Below are positions 1-5,657 of a stretch of 6,360 nt of DNA, piece by piece. The stretch comes from Bacteroidota bacterium (GTDB lineage Bacteria; Bacteroidota; Bacteroidia; Bacteroidales; VadinHA17). The position numbers and the translations under genes are program-made. Each line of letters begins with the position of its first letter. Position 1 is the stretch's first letter. The notes below the pieces were generated by a model. The model worked only from the letters and a program-made list of their open reading frames with translations. It was not told where the DNA came from and made no database searches. The DNA lies in NCBI GenBank assembly GCA_030628785.1, contig DAOVQI010000204.1:1-6360 (forward strand), given 5' to 3'.

Positions 1-426
1 ACCGGTATTATTAAAAGTAAACGAAAATCGATACAAAATACCGCCATTGTTTTCGGCAGGGAAGAATCGGGCTTAACCAATGATGAATTGAGATTATGTG
101 ATATCGTTTCCACAATCCCAATGAAAACCAAGTATCCATCCATCAACCTTGCACAGGCTGTTATGCTATACGCCTATATCCTTTCTGAATTTACCCTTGA
201 GAAAATTTCAGTTGATTCCGCTCTAAAAGATCCTAAATCCTACACTGAACTAAAGAAAAAAGTTGTTCGTATATTGCAATCATTAAATATTGAAAAAGAT
301 TCTGCCAAATTCAACCGGATAATGGAAAGAATCAGGATATTAGGAGATGATGATATTCATTTAATGCATTCCGTCTGTAACGAGATTTTAAAAATAAATA
401 AACTTCCCCGTCATTCTGTCACCTGA
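1..426 (+). CDS. trmJ: TrmJ-like SpoU/TrmH-family RNA 2'-O-methyltransferase, 3' part only
   Basis: The reading frame is open from base 1, so the gene starts upstream of the window; 141 codons and a TGA stop are present. Two hallmark SPOUT motifs are visible. VFGREESGL (bases 52-78) is the motif 2 segment, and YPSINLAQAVMLYAY (bases 136-180) is the motif 3 segment that forms the S-adenosylmethionine-binding knot. The tail after the knot (about bases 250-410) contains a helical stretch with LKKKVVRILQSLNI and RIMERIRIL. This resembles the C-terminal extension of TrmJ, which methylates the ribose of residue 32 in the tRNA anticodon loop in the cytoplasm. The SPOUT methylase call is firm. The TrmJ assignment rests on the tail and is less certain, because another TrmH-family RNA methylase could look similar over this part. 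An internal TTG at base 88 is not the start, since the conserved motif 2 lies upstream of it. Confidence 0.85.
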   Translation, partial: TGIIKSKRKSIQNTAIVFGREESGLTNDELRLCDIVSTIPMKTKYPSINLAQAVMLYAYILSEFTLEKISVDSALKDPKSYTELKKKVVRILQSLNIEKDSAKFNRIMERIRILGDDDIHLMHSVCNEILKINKLPRHSVT

Positions 427-551
427 CCCTGTTATTCTTTCCATTTTTGTGTGACAATTTTCGGCAGATACATTTTGGCATTAAATGTGAGAGGGATTTT
501 AAACTTTATTAAATAACCTAAATATTTCAATACAAATACTAAATCCGAACA

Positions 552-1136
552 ATGGAGTTCAAGGAAATCAGATCTCACCAGGAGTTAATTGAAAACATTA
601 AGGACCTGGAAAAGGTATATGTTCTTCTTTACAAGAAGGGGTCGGAGCTAAGTGAGTGTGCACAGAACAACATCTGTGAAGCCGTTAAGGGAAATAAAAA
701 CCTGGTTTTTTTCAAGGTCAATGTTGCCGAAGTCAGGGACATACATGATAAATATTCAGTTAGTTCAGTACCGGCTTTACTTGATTTCGAAAAAGGTAAA
801 TTAAAGAATGTGATCAAGGGCTGCAATGATTCGGGATACTATAAGTCGCTATTTCAGAGTCTGATCCACTACCGGGGAGAAGGTGAAGGAAAGGCCGTTA
901 AAAGCGTTACTGTTTATTCAACCCCGACCTGCTCGTGGTGTAATACTTTAAAAAGCTATTTGCGAAAAAACGGTATTCGATTCCGTGATATTGATATTTC
1001 CAGGGATTCGAATAAAGCAGAAGAACTGGTCAGAAGAAGCGGGCAACAGGGAGTGCCGCAAACTGAGATTAATGGTCAGATTGTTGTTGGTTTCGACAAA
1101 ACAAGGATCAATGAATTATTGGAAATTGAAGAGTAA
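552..1136 (+). CDS. Thioredoxin-fold / glutaredoxin-like two-domain protein
   Basis: This 194-residue soluble protein appears to join two thioredoxin folds. Residues about 1-105 look like a thioredoxin domain: a strand at VYVLLYKKG, another at LVFFKVNVAE, and the cis-proline segment SVSSVPALLDFEKGK (P74). The usual WCGPC site is not there; near its place stands SELSEC with one cysteine (C36). Residues about 117-192 form a glutaredoxin-like domain with an intact dithiol site C127-S-W-C130 after VTVYSTPT, the cis-proline GVPQ (P169) and a GFD turn (180-182) that usually contacts glutathione or a thiol partner. The second domain is therefore the likely redox-active part, reducing disulfides in the cytoplasm; the first may bind a partner. 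No signal peptide is visible. The ATG lacks a Shine-Dalgarno sequence, as is common in Bacteroidota. The substrate cannot be told from sequence. Confidence 0.85.
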   Translation: MEFKEIRSHQELIENIKDLEKVYVLLYKKGSELSECAQNNICEAVKGNKNLVFFKVNVAEVRDIHDKYSVSSVPALLDFEKGKLKNVIKGCNDSGYYKSLFQSLIHYRGEGEGKAVKSVTVYSTPTCSWCNTLKSYLRKNGIRFRDIDISRDSNKAEELVRRSGQQGVPQTEINGQIVVGFDKTRINELLEIEE

Positions 1137-1173
1137 GAAAGTCTGGAACTAATCAGTATATTGGGATGAAAAA

Positions 1174-1231
1174 GTTATAAGTTATTAGTTATAAGTTAAT
1201 TATTAGCAACTTATAACGTATAACTTATAAC
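1174..1231. repeat. Long AT-rich inverted repeat (24-bp arms, 10-nt loop)
   Basis: Arm one spans 1174-1197 and arm two 1208-1231; 22 of 24 positions pair, with only a central two-base mismatch. Each arm is itself built from reiterated TTATAA/GTTATAAGTT-like words. The element lies between the redox gene and the GroES-like gene. There is no T-tract on either side, so it is not a standard terminator. It may form a hairpin in RNA or single-stranded DNA, or be a degenerate dispersed repeat. Confidence 0.7.
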
Positions 1232-1311
1232 CTATAACAATTAACCTGAATATAAAAAGTAAACTCTTGAAAACTGAATAGTAATAAAAGTATAAATAAT
1301 AAAAATCATTA

Positions 1312-1317
1312 AGGAGG
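1312..1317 (+). promoter_or_regulatory. Strong Shine-Dalgarno AGGAGG for the GroES-like gene
   Basis: AGGAGG stands nine bases before the ATG at 1327, within AAGGAGGT, an almost complete anti-Shine-Dalgarno match. None of the other genes in the window has one this good, which is usual for Bacteroidota. The site fixes the start codon and suggests unusually SD-dependent or strong translation of this gene. Confidence 0.8.
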
Positions 1318-1326
1318 TTAAAACAA

Positions 1327-1614
1327 ATGAAAGAATTACAGCCAATAAACCAGAATGTCCTTTTGGATATAACCGATCAGGCTACAGGGAAAAAAACAGC
1401 GGGTGGAATTATCATTCCCGATTCAGCCAAAGAGAAACCAAAATCTGCGAAAGTTGTTGCTCTCAGCAACATTGACAATGCAGAAATAGCTGTTGGAGAT
1501 ACCGTATTTTTTAAAGAATTTTCAGGTACTGAAACGGAATTCGAAGGAAAGAAATACCTGATTATTCAATATGAAGATATCCTGGCTAAAATTGTTGAGA
1601 CTGAGAAAATTTAA
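1327..1614 (+). CDS. GroES-like (Cpn10) co-chaperonin, solitary copy without groEL
   Basis: At 95 residues this is a full-length Cpn10. The start LQPINQNVLLDI matches the first GroES strand. Residues about 17-40 correspond to the GroEL-binding mobile loop, including TAGGIIIPDSAKEKP with the hydrophobic tripeptide I28-I29-I30 that docks into GroEL. The rest follows the family pattern: AKVVALSN, then VGDTVFFKEFSGTETEFEGKKYLIIQYEDILAKI, ending in the usual I/L-rich last strand. Cpn10 rings cap the GroEL cage during protein folding in the cytoplasm. Here no groEL follows; the next gene is an unrelated permease, so this is probably a second, stand-alone GroES-family gene. The loop is intact, so binding to a chaperonin remains possible. 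Whether it works with the main GroEL or has another role is not shown by sequence. Confidence 0.9.
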   Translation: MKELQPINQNVLLDITDQATGKKTAGGIIIPDSAKEKPKSAKVVALSNIDNAEIAVGDTVFFKEFSGTETEFEGKKYLIIQYEDILAKIVETEKI

Positions 1615-1673
1615 AATTGTCATAACCCTAGTATTGTAATTATCAATCAAATATAATTACTTTTACCAGCATA

Positions 1674-2528
1674 ATGATATTTTTATTATTCAGCATCATT
1701 TGCTCCACAGCAATTGTAGTTATCTTCAAATACTTTGAACGGTTTAAAATCAATACCTTCAATGCAATCATTATAAACTACCTGACAGCTTCAGCATTGG
1801 GATTTATCCTGAATAAATCAGATTATTCTTTTTTTTCTATTATTGAAGCACCATGGATACCTATAGCAATCATTATAGGTATTTCCTTTATTGTACTTTT
1901 TTATGTAATCGGAGTTACAACTCAAAAGATGGGAGTAACAGTGGCAGCCGTATCAGGAAGAATGGCTGTGATAATACCCATTACATTCAGTATAGTTTAT
2001 TATAATGAAATTGTTGGTTTATGGAAGATCATGGGGATTAGCCTTGCGTTGCCTGCATTAATCTTAACCATGTTTCGTAAAGAGACAATACCAAAAAAAT
2101 ATTTCATCCTGCCTGTAATTATATTCCTTGGTATGGGAATTGTTGATTCCCTTGTTAAATTCGCACAAGCAGAACACCTTCGGGATGAGAACCTTTTACT
2201 TTTTACAACTTTCCTGTTTTTGATCTCCGCGGTATCAGGTACCCTATTTCGTTTTTTTAAGCATTCCAATACCAGTTTTCATTCGATCAAATTATGGGTT
2301 GGAGGTGTATTGTTGGGAGTCGCAAATCTTGGATCATTGTATTTTTTTATTCAGGCATTATCACATAGCAACATGGATAGTTCCGTGGTATTTGGGATAA
2401 ACCATATCGGGATCGTAAGTTTTTCAGTTCTTATGAGTCTTGTTTTGTTCAGAGAAAAGTTCAAAAAGATTAATTGGATCGGGATTTCACTATCATTAGT
2501 AACCATTTATATTTTAACAAGAACCTAA
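1674..2528 (+). CDS. EamA/DMT-superfamily permease, ten predicted helices
   Basis: This is a very hydrophobic 284-residue inner-membrane protein. By eye there are ten membrane segments, at about residues 2-19, 28-46, 61-80, 87-109, 116-133, 143-162, 174-194, 206-227, 236-258 and 264-282. They form two five-helix halves, the usual drug/metabolite transporter architecture, and the length is normal for the family. The short charged stretch EIVGLWKIMGI in the first half and EKFKKINWIGI in the second is the repeated (F/N)E-x-(6-8)-G-I signature found before the last helix of each EamA half. The family exports or imports small metabolites; the substrate cannot be predicted here. It starts 59 bases after the GroES-like gene on the same strand and could be cotranscribed with it, but no functional link is evident. 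Confidence 0.8.
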   Translation: MIFLLFSIICSTAIVVIFKYFERFKINTFNAIIINYLTASALGFILNKSDYSFFSIIEAPWIPIAIIIGISFIVLFYVIGVTTQKMGVTVAAVSGRMAVIIPITFSIVYYNEIVGLWKIMGISLALPALILTMFRKETIPKKYFILPVIIFLGMGIVDSLVKFAQAEHLRDENLLLFTTFLFLISAVSGTLFRFFKHSNTSFHSIKLWVGGVLLGVANLGSLYFFIQALSHSNMDSSVVFGINHIGIVSFSVLMSLVLFREKFKKINWIGISLSLVTIYILTRT

Positions 2529-2568
2529 TTCAATTGATAATTGAAACCCTTCGGGAAATTAAAGAACA

Positions 2569-2712
2569 TTAATTGACCTAATTAACCTAATTGCTCTAAT
2601 TAATCTAAAAAATGACCAAGCCACAATTCACAAAAATTTAGATATTTGAAATTGGGATTTTGCAAATTGGGATTTGATTAGGTCAATTAGAAATTAGAGT
2701 AATTAGAAATTG
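2569..2712. repeat. Structured intergenic repeat: inverted 7/9-bp arrays around a 15-bp direct repeat
   Basis: The left array (2569-2607) is a 9-bp tandem repeat around CTAATTRAY, about four units. The right array (2678-2709) carries the reverse word TTAG at 2678, 2687, 2694 and 2703, spaced 9, 7 and 9 bases. A 12-bp word at 2571-2582 recurs inverted and without mismatch at 2677-2688. Between the arrays AAATTGGGATTT occurs twice (2649-2660 and 2664-2675). No open frame crosses the region. It is best read as a decayed or mosaic dispersed repeat; its function is unknown. Confidence 0.65.
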
Positions 2713-2761
2713 AATTATCGACAACATGTTAGAAAGTTTTGTTTTTTAAGCGCCTAATATA

Positions 2762-3376
2762 ATGGACACAAACGATACTTATAAAACACTGAAAGGTCTA
2801 TCAAAAGGTATTTATAAAGACAGGGGAAGCAGGTTTTTAGCTTTTGCCTATCCTGTTTTTTCAGAAGAAGAAATTAAACCTATACTCCTCACCTTACGAA
2901 AAAAATATCATGACGCAAGACATTTTTGTTATGCTTACCGTTTAGGAGCTGAAAAGGAATTTTTCCGTACAAATGATGATGGTGAACCTTCGAACTCAGC
3001 AGGAAAGCCAATTTTGGGTCAGATTGTGGCATACGATTTAACAAACGTACTTATCGTGGTTATTCGTTATTTTGGTGGAACACTTCTTGGTGTTGGAGGA
3101 TTGATCAATGCATACCGCTCTGCAGCTGCTGATGCACTGAGCAATTCACATGTCCTTACCAAAACAATCAATGATATATATGAATTACAATTCGATTATT
3201 CTTCGATGAATGATGTTAAAAAAGTAATCAAAGAAGAAAAACTTACGCAGTTTGAACAAAAGTTTGATTCAACCTGTTCAATAACAATAAGTGTCAGGAA
3301 AAGTCGAAGTGAAAATGTTGTTGAACGACTTGGTAAAATTGAAGGACTAAGGATCAGATATCTAAGATCCGGATAA
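2762..3376 (+). CDS. yigZ: YigZ/IMPACT-family protein (UPF0029 + DUF1949)
   Basis: This 204-residue cytoplasmic protein has the complete bacterial YigZ layout. Residues about 10-125 form the UPF0029/IMPACT domain, with SKGIYKDRGSRFLAFAYPV, DARHFCYAYRLG (51-62), RTNDDGEPSNSAGKPIL (69-85) and the signature VVIRYFGGTLLGVGGLINAY (99-118). Residues about 138-200 form the ferredoxin-like DUF1949 domain. IMPACT/YIH1 in eukaryotes regulates the translation-control kinase Gcn2; the bacterial role is unsettled, though an RNA- or ribosome-linked role is commonly suggested. No Shine-Dalgarno sequence precedes the ATG, and the long repeat-filled gap upstream makes this gene its own transcription unit. A GC-rich palindrome with a T-run follows 8 bases after the stop and probably ends the transcript. 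Family assignment is firm; function is not. Confidence 0.93.
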   Translation: MDTNDTYKTLKGLSKGIYKDRGSRFLAFAYPVFSEEEIKPILLTLRKKYHDARHFCYAYRLGAEKEFFRTNDDGEPSNSAGKPILGQIVAYDLTNVLIVVIRYFGGTLLGVGGLINAYRSAAADALSNSHVLTKTINDIYELQFDYSSMNDVKKVIKEEKLTQFEQKFDSTCSITISVRKSRSENVVERLGKIEGLRIRYLRSG

Positions 3377-3402
3377 TATTTATTTACTCGTCCGACGACT
3401 CG

Positions 3403-3475
3403 AAGCCTGCCCCGTGAAATAGTGGCGGAGCCACTGCTGCGGAGCAGCATTTCACAGGGCCTGCCCGGCTTTTTT
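3403..3475 (+). terminator. Possible Rho-independent terminator of yigZ, interrupted by an inserted structure
   Basis: AAGCC at 3403-3407 can pair with GGCTT at 3467-3471, and a run of six T follows at 3470-3475. If the segment between the two GCCTGCCC copies is removed, what remains is a compact AAGCC-TGCCC-GGCTT hairpin with a T-tract, a conventional terminator. As it stands the loop contains a further folded structure, so termination efficiency is uncertain. Confidence 0.45.
3410..3459. repeat. Three-way-junction repeat, copy 1
   Basis: The basal stem CCCCGTGAAAT (3410-3420) pairs with ATTTCACAGGG (3449-3459) with one C/A mismatch. Inside it two hairpins abut with no unpaired base between them: AGTGGC-GGA-GCCACT (3421-3435) and GCTGC-GGA-GCAGC (3436-3448). 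The basal stem is shared with the element at 6263-6312, while the hairpin sequences differ. Confidence 0.8.
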
Positions 3476-3544
3476 GACGGGTCGTCTGACGAGTACTTAT
3501 TCAACAATATTTCAACAATGCATACTTTTTTTCCACAACTTACG

Positions 3545-3552
3545 TATCTTTG
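3545..3552 (+). promoter_or_regulatory. Candidate Bacteroidota -7 promoter element for pyrBI
   Basis: TATCTTTG matches the phylum's TAnnTTTG -7 consensus exactly and ends 35 bases before the pyrB ATG. A clear TTG-type -33 element is not seen at the expected distance; the upstream stretch is T-rich instead. The placement between the palindrome and pyrB is what a pyrBI promoter would need. Confidence 0.5.
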
Positions 3553-3587
3553 AAAGTGAAAAATATCTCACCTAATTTATTTACTAA

Positions 3588-4496
3588 ATGAAAGACAAAA
3601 GCCTGGTTTCGATCAATGATTATAACAAAGAAGAAATACTAAAAATACTGGAGCTAGCTGCTGAATTTGAAAAAAATCCGAGTCAAAACATTCTTAAAGG
3701 GAAGGTTATTGCAACCCTGTTTTTTGAACCCTCAACCAGAACAAGATTAAGTTTCGAGAGTGCAATAAACCGATTAGGTGGCCGCGTGGTTGGTTTTATC
3801 GATTCTTCCTCATCAAGTGTCACAAAGGGAGAAACACTTAAAGATACCATTAAAACAGTTAGTAATTATTGTGATTTGATCATAATGCGGCATCCGCTTG
3901 AAGGTAGCGCCAAGTATGCAAGTGAAGTGGCAACTGTACCTGTTATTAATGCAGGAGACGGTGCAAACCAGCATCCTACTCAAACTTTGCTTGATCTTTA
4001 TTCAATTATTAAAACACAGGGAACACTGGATGATCTGAATATCTTTCTTGTAGGTGATCTGAAATATGGCCGTACAGTTCACTCACTTTTAATGGCAATG
4101 TCCCATTTTACAACCATCTTTAATTTTATTTCTCCGGAAGAATTAAAAATGCCGGATGAATATAAATTGTTTTTAGAGAACCTTGGGTTAAAATATTACG
4201 AACATACCGATTTTACCGAAATCATCTCCAGGGCAGACATTGTATATATGACAAGAGTTCAGCAGGAAAGGTTTTCTGATCCTATGGAATACGAAAAGGT
4301 TAAAAACATATACGTACTTAGAAATCATATGATCCGGAACACCAAACCAAATATGCGAATACTCCATCCCTTACCCAGGGTAAACGAAATCCACCCGGAT
4401 GTGGATGAGAGTGAAAAAGCCTACTACTTTCAACAAGCATTAAACGGAGTATTTACCAGGCAAGCAATCATTTCTTCCATTTTAGGATTGAAATAA
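3588..4496 (+). CDS. pyrB: Aspartate carbamoyltransferase, catalytic chain
   Basis: The 302-residue product condenses carbamoyl phosphate with L-aspartate to N-carbamoyl-aspartate, the committed step of pyrimidine synthesis in the cytoplasm. The carbamoyl-phosphate domain comes first: FEPSTRTRLSFE contains the S49-T-R-T-R phosphate loop, SSSVTKGETLKD the mobile loop with K80 that reaches into the neighbouring subunit, and RHPLEGSA, GDGANQHPTQTLLD (H129, Q132) the rest of the site. The aspartate domain follows, with GDLKYGRTVHS (R161), TRVQQER (R223, Q225) and HPLPRVNEI (P261-L262-P263). All catalytic residues known from E. coli PyrB are present and the length is typical. pyrI follows after ten bases, so the enzyme is probably the allosteric class with a regulatory chain. 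The ATG has no Shine-Dalgarno sequence. No pyrimidine attenuator leader peptide of the E. coli type is evident upstream. Confidence 0.98.
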   Translation: MKDKSLVSINDYNKEEILKILELAAEFEKNPSQNILKGKVIATLFFEPSTRTRLSFESAINRLGGRVVGFIDSSSSSVTKGETLKDTIKTVSNYCDLIIMRHPLEGSAKYASEVATVPVINAGDGANQHPTQTLLDLYSIIKTQGTLDDLNIFLVGDLKYGRTVHSLLMAMSHFTTIFNFISPEELKMPDEYKLFLENLGLKYYEHTDFTEIISRADIVYMTRVQQERFSDPMEYEKVKNIYVLRNHMIRNTKPNMRILHPLPRVNEIHPDVDESEKAYYFQQALNGVFTRQAIISSILGLK

Positions 4497-4506
4497 AATA
4501 ACCACA

Positions 4507-4965
4507 ATGAAAGAAAAAAAGCAATTATCAGTCAGCGCAATAAAAAATGGAACCGTAATTGACCATATACCCGCCCAGAGTCTGTTTAAGGTAATACAAA
4601 TCCTGAATTTAGAACATATAAGAGACCAGATTACCTTTGGAGCTAATTTTGAAAGCAAAAAACTCGGGAAAAAAGCAATCATAAAATTGTCTAATCAGTT
4701 TTTCCGTGATATAGATATCAATAAAATTGCTCTTGTGGCCCCACAGGCAAAACTGAATATTATTAAAGATTATGAAGTGGTGGAAAAAAAGGTAGTGGAA
4801 GTACCCAATGAAATTATTGGTATTGCGAAATGTATGAATCCCCAGTGTATTACCAATAATGAAGAAATCGTTACCAAATTCACGGTGATCTCAAAGGAAA
4901 ATGTGGCATTGAAATGCCATTATTGTGAACGAATAACCGACCAGGAACATCTGGTTATACTTTAA
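4507..4965 (+). CDS. pyrI: Aspartate carbamoyltransferase, regulatory chain
   Basis: The 152-residue protein has the two PyrI domains. The N-terminal allosteric domain keeps the nucleotide-site residues at the same numbers as in E. coli: D19 and H20 in GTVIDHIPA, K60, N84, I86, Y89 and K94. The C-terminal domain binds zinc through four cysteines, C109 and C114 (CMNPQC) and C137 and C140 (CHYC), and docks on PyrB. With PyrB it should form the c6r6 holoenzyme inhibited by CTP (and UTP) and activated by ATP; that behaviour is known of the family and inferred here. It lies ten bases after pyrB, clearly in the same operon. Its TAA stop abuts the stop of the opposing gene, leaving no room for an intergenic terminator. 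Confidence 0.97.
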   Translation: MKEKKQLSVSAIKNGTVIDHIPAQSLFKVIQILNLEHIRDQITFGANFESKKLGKKAIIKLSNQFFRDIDINKIALVAPQAKLNIIKDYEVVEKKVVEVPNEIIGIAKCMNPQCITNNEEIVTKFTVISKENVALKCHYCERITDQEHLVIL

Positions 4966-5430
4966 TTACCGTATCCGGTCATATGACCGGATCAGTTCCT
5001 CATCTTTTTTTATCCCTCTGAAAGCCAGGTAAGTTAGAATAGCTGAAACCAGCGGTAAGACAATTGGAAAGGAATAGTACACCTCTGCATCTAATTCCCC
5101 CTGTCCATGCCTGATGTAATAATACATCAATCCTGTCGAACCCAACATCAATAAAATATTAAAGATGCTCAGCCTGATTTGAAGCATCCGGTTTTTATAC
5201 AGGTAAATTGTGATAAAACTAATGACAGGAATAGCAATTAATATAATTGCCAGGGGAATTGCTCCTATAATAAGTTCATGTCCATCCGGATTGGTTTTAT
5301 AAATACCGGAGAAATTTAATAAGAAGGTTTGATCTTCCAATCCAATCAACCTGGCAATTGGAAAAAACAGGATTAGAACCATCAGAACCATTGAGAAGAA
5401 TAAGTAGACACTTTGTACCCTTTGTATCAT
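4966..5430 (-). CDS. DUF4293-type four-helix membrane protein
   Basis: This 154-residue protein begins MIQRVQSVYLFFS and ends with a charged tail, GIKKDEELIRSYDRIR. Both ends match the pattern I associate with DUF4293, a family of unknown function found in Bacteroidota. Four membrane helices are visible, at about residues 6-28, 53-77, 86-106 and 119-138. The loop between helices one and two (about 29-52) is the longest extramembrane part, and GQGELDAEVYYSFP lies between helices three and four. No catalytic motif is seen. The gene is transcribed toward pyrI and the two stop codons are directly adjacent. Its last codons coincide with a 20-bp perfect palindrome. Upstream is a 227-base non-coding gap shared with the transposase element. 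Function is unknown. Confidence 0.8.
   Translation of the reverse strand: MIQRVQSVYLFFSMVLMVLILFFPIARLIGLEDQTFLLNFSGIYKTNPDGHELIIGAIPLAIILIAIPVISFITIYLYKNRMLQIRLSIFNILLMLGSTGLMYYYIRHGQGELDAEVYYSFPIVLPLVSAILTYLAFRGIKKDEELIRSYDRIR
4973..4992. repeat. 20-bp perfect palindrome inside the 3' end of the DUF4293-type gene
   Basis: ATCCGGTCATATGACCGGAT is identical to its reverse complement. It lies 8 bases beyond the pyrI stop and encodes the IRSYDRI tail of the opposing gene. As RNA it could form an 8-bp stem with a tetraloop on either transcript. No T-tract follows immediately on either strand, so its role as a bidirectional terminator is only a suggestion. Confidence 0.6.
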
Positions 5431-5563
5431 GGCTTTATTTTAAATCAAAAAGAAATTGACTTAGGAGTTGACTGAAAAAACAATTTATAAGTTTTTTATG
5501 GTTCATCCGTATAATGCATAGGTAAATATTAGTTCTCTCATCATTTAAGTTGCTATCCAAAGA

Positions 5564-5640
5564 CAAGACCATCGGTCTTGGATTATTGTAGTAAGACCGC
5601 AATATAAATAAATTTAAAACTCCATCGGAGTTTGATTATT
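5564..5640 (+). repeat. Left pair of REP-like units (hairpin + GATTATT)
   Basis: Outer unit: CAAGACC-ATC-GGTCTTG (5564-5580) followed directly by GATTATTGTAG (5581-5591). Inner unit: AAACTCC-ATC-GGAGTTT (5617-5633) followed directly by GATTATT (5634-5640). Each has a perfect 7-bp stem with the same ATC loop and the same core CCATCGG. Confidence 0.85.
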
Positions 5641-5657
5641 AATATTATTTCACATTC

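Larger units (their letters stand above)
3385..3495. repeat. GC-rich nested palindrome between yigZ and pyrB
   Basis: The outer arms 3385-3399 and 3481-3495 pair at 14 of 15 positions (one C/T mismatch at 3393/3487). They enclose a second, interior stem-and-two-hairpin structure at 3410-3459. The block is clearly richer in G and C than the genes on both sides. It has no coding potential of note. It contains an 8-base direct repeat, GCCTGCCC, at 3405-3412 and 3459-3466 around the interior structure, suggesting a composite origin. Confidence 0.8.

Noticed and set aside
88..426. A gene starting at TTG 88
   Set aside because: The SPOUT motif 2 (VFGREESGL) lies upstream in the same open frame, so this is the tail of a longer gene entering from the left edge.
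417..456. TGTCAC...GTGACA inverted repeat after the first gene
   Set aside because: The arms are only 6 bp with a 28-base loop, and no well-placed T-tract follows; chance is a sufficient explanation.
1267..1296. TTGAAA and TATAAA spaced 18 bases upstream of the GroES-like gene, a sigma70-like promoter
   Set aside because: The primary sigma factor of Bacteroidota prefers a different consensus, and such words are common in AT-rich gaps; no TAnnTTTG box was seen there.
2529..2545. TTCAATT-GAT-AATTGAA hairpin right after the permease stop as a terminator
   Set aside because: The stem is short and AT-only and is followed by ACCC rather than a T-run. It resembles the surrounding AT-rich repeats.
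3196..3507. Minus-strand open frame across the end of yigZ and the palindrome
   Set aside because: It is antisense to conserved YigZ sequence, and the protein has no recognisable motif.
5645..5656. TATTTCACATTC near the transposase stop as a half copy of the ATTTCACAGGG stem
   Set aside because: Only seven bases match and there is no partner arm nearby.
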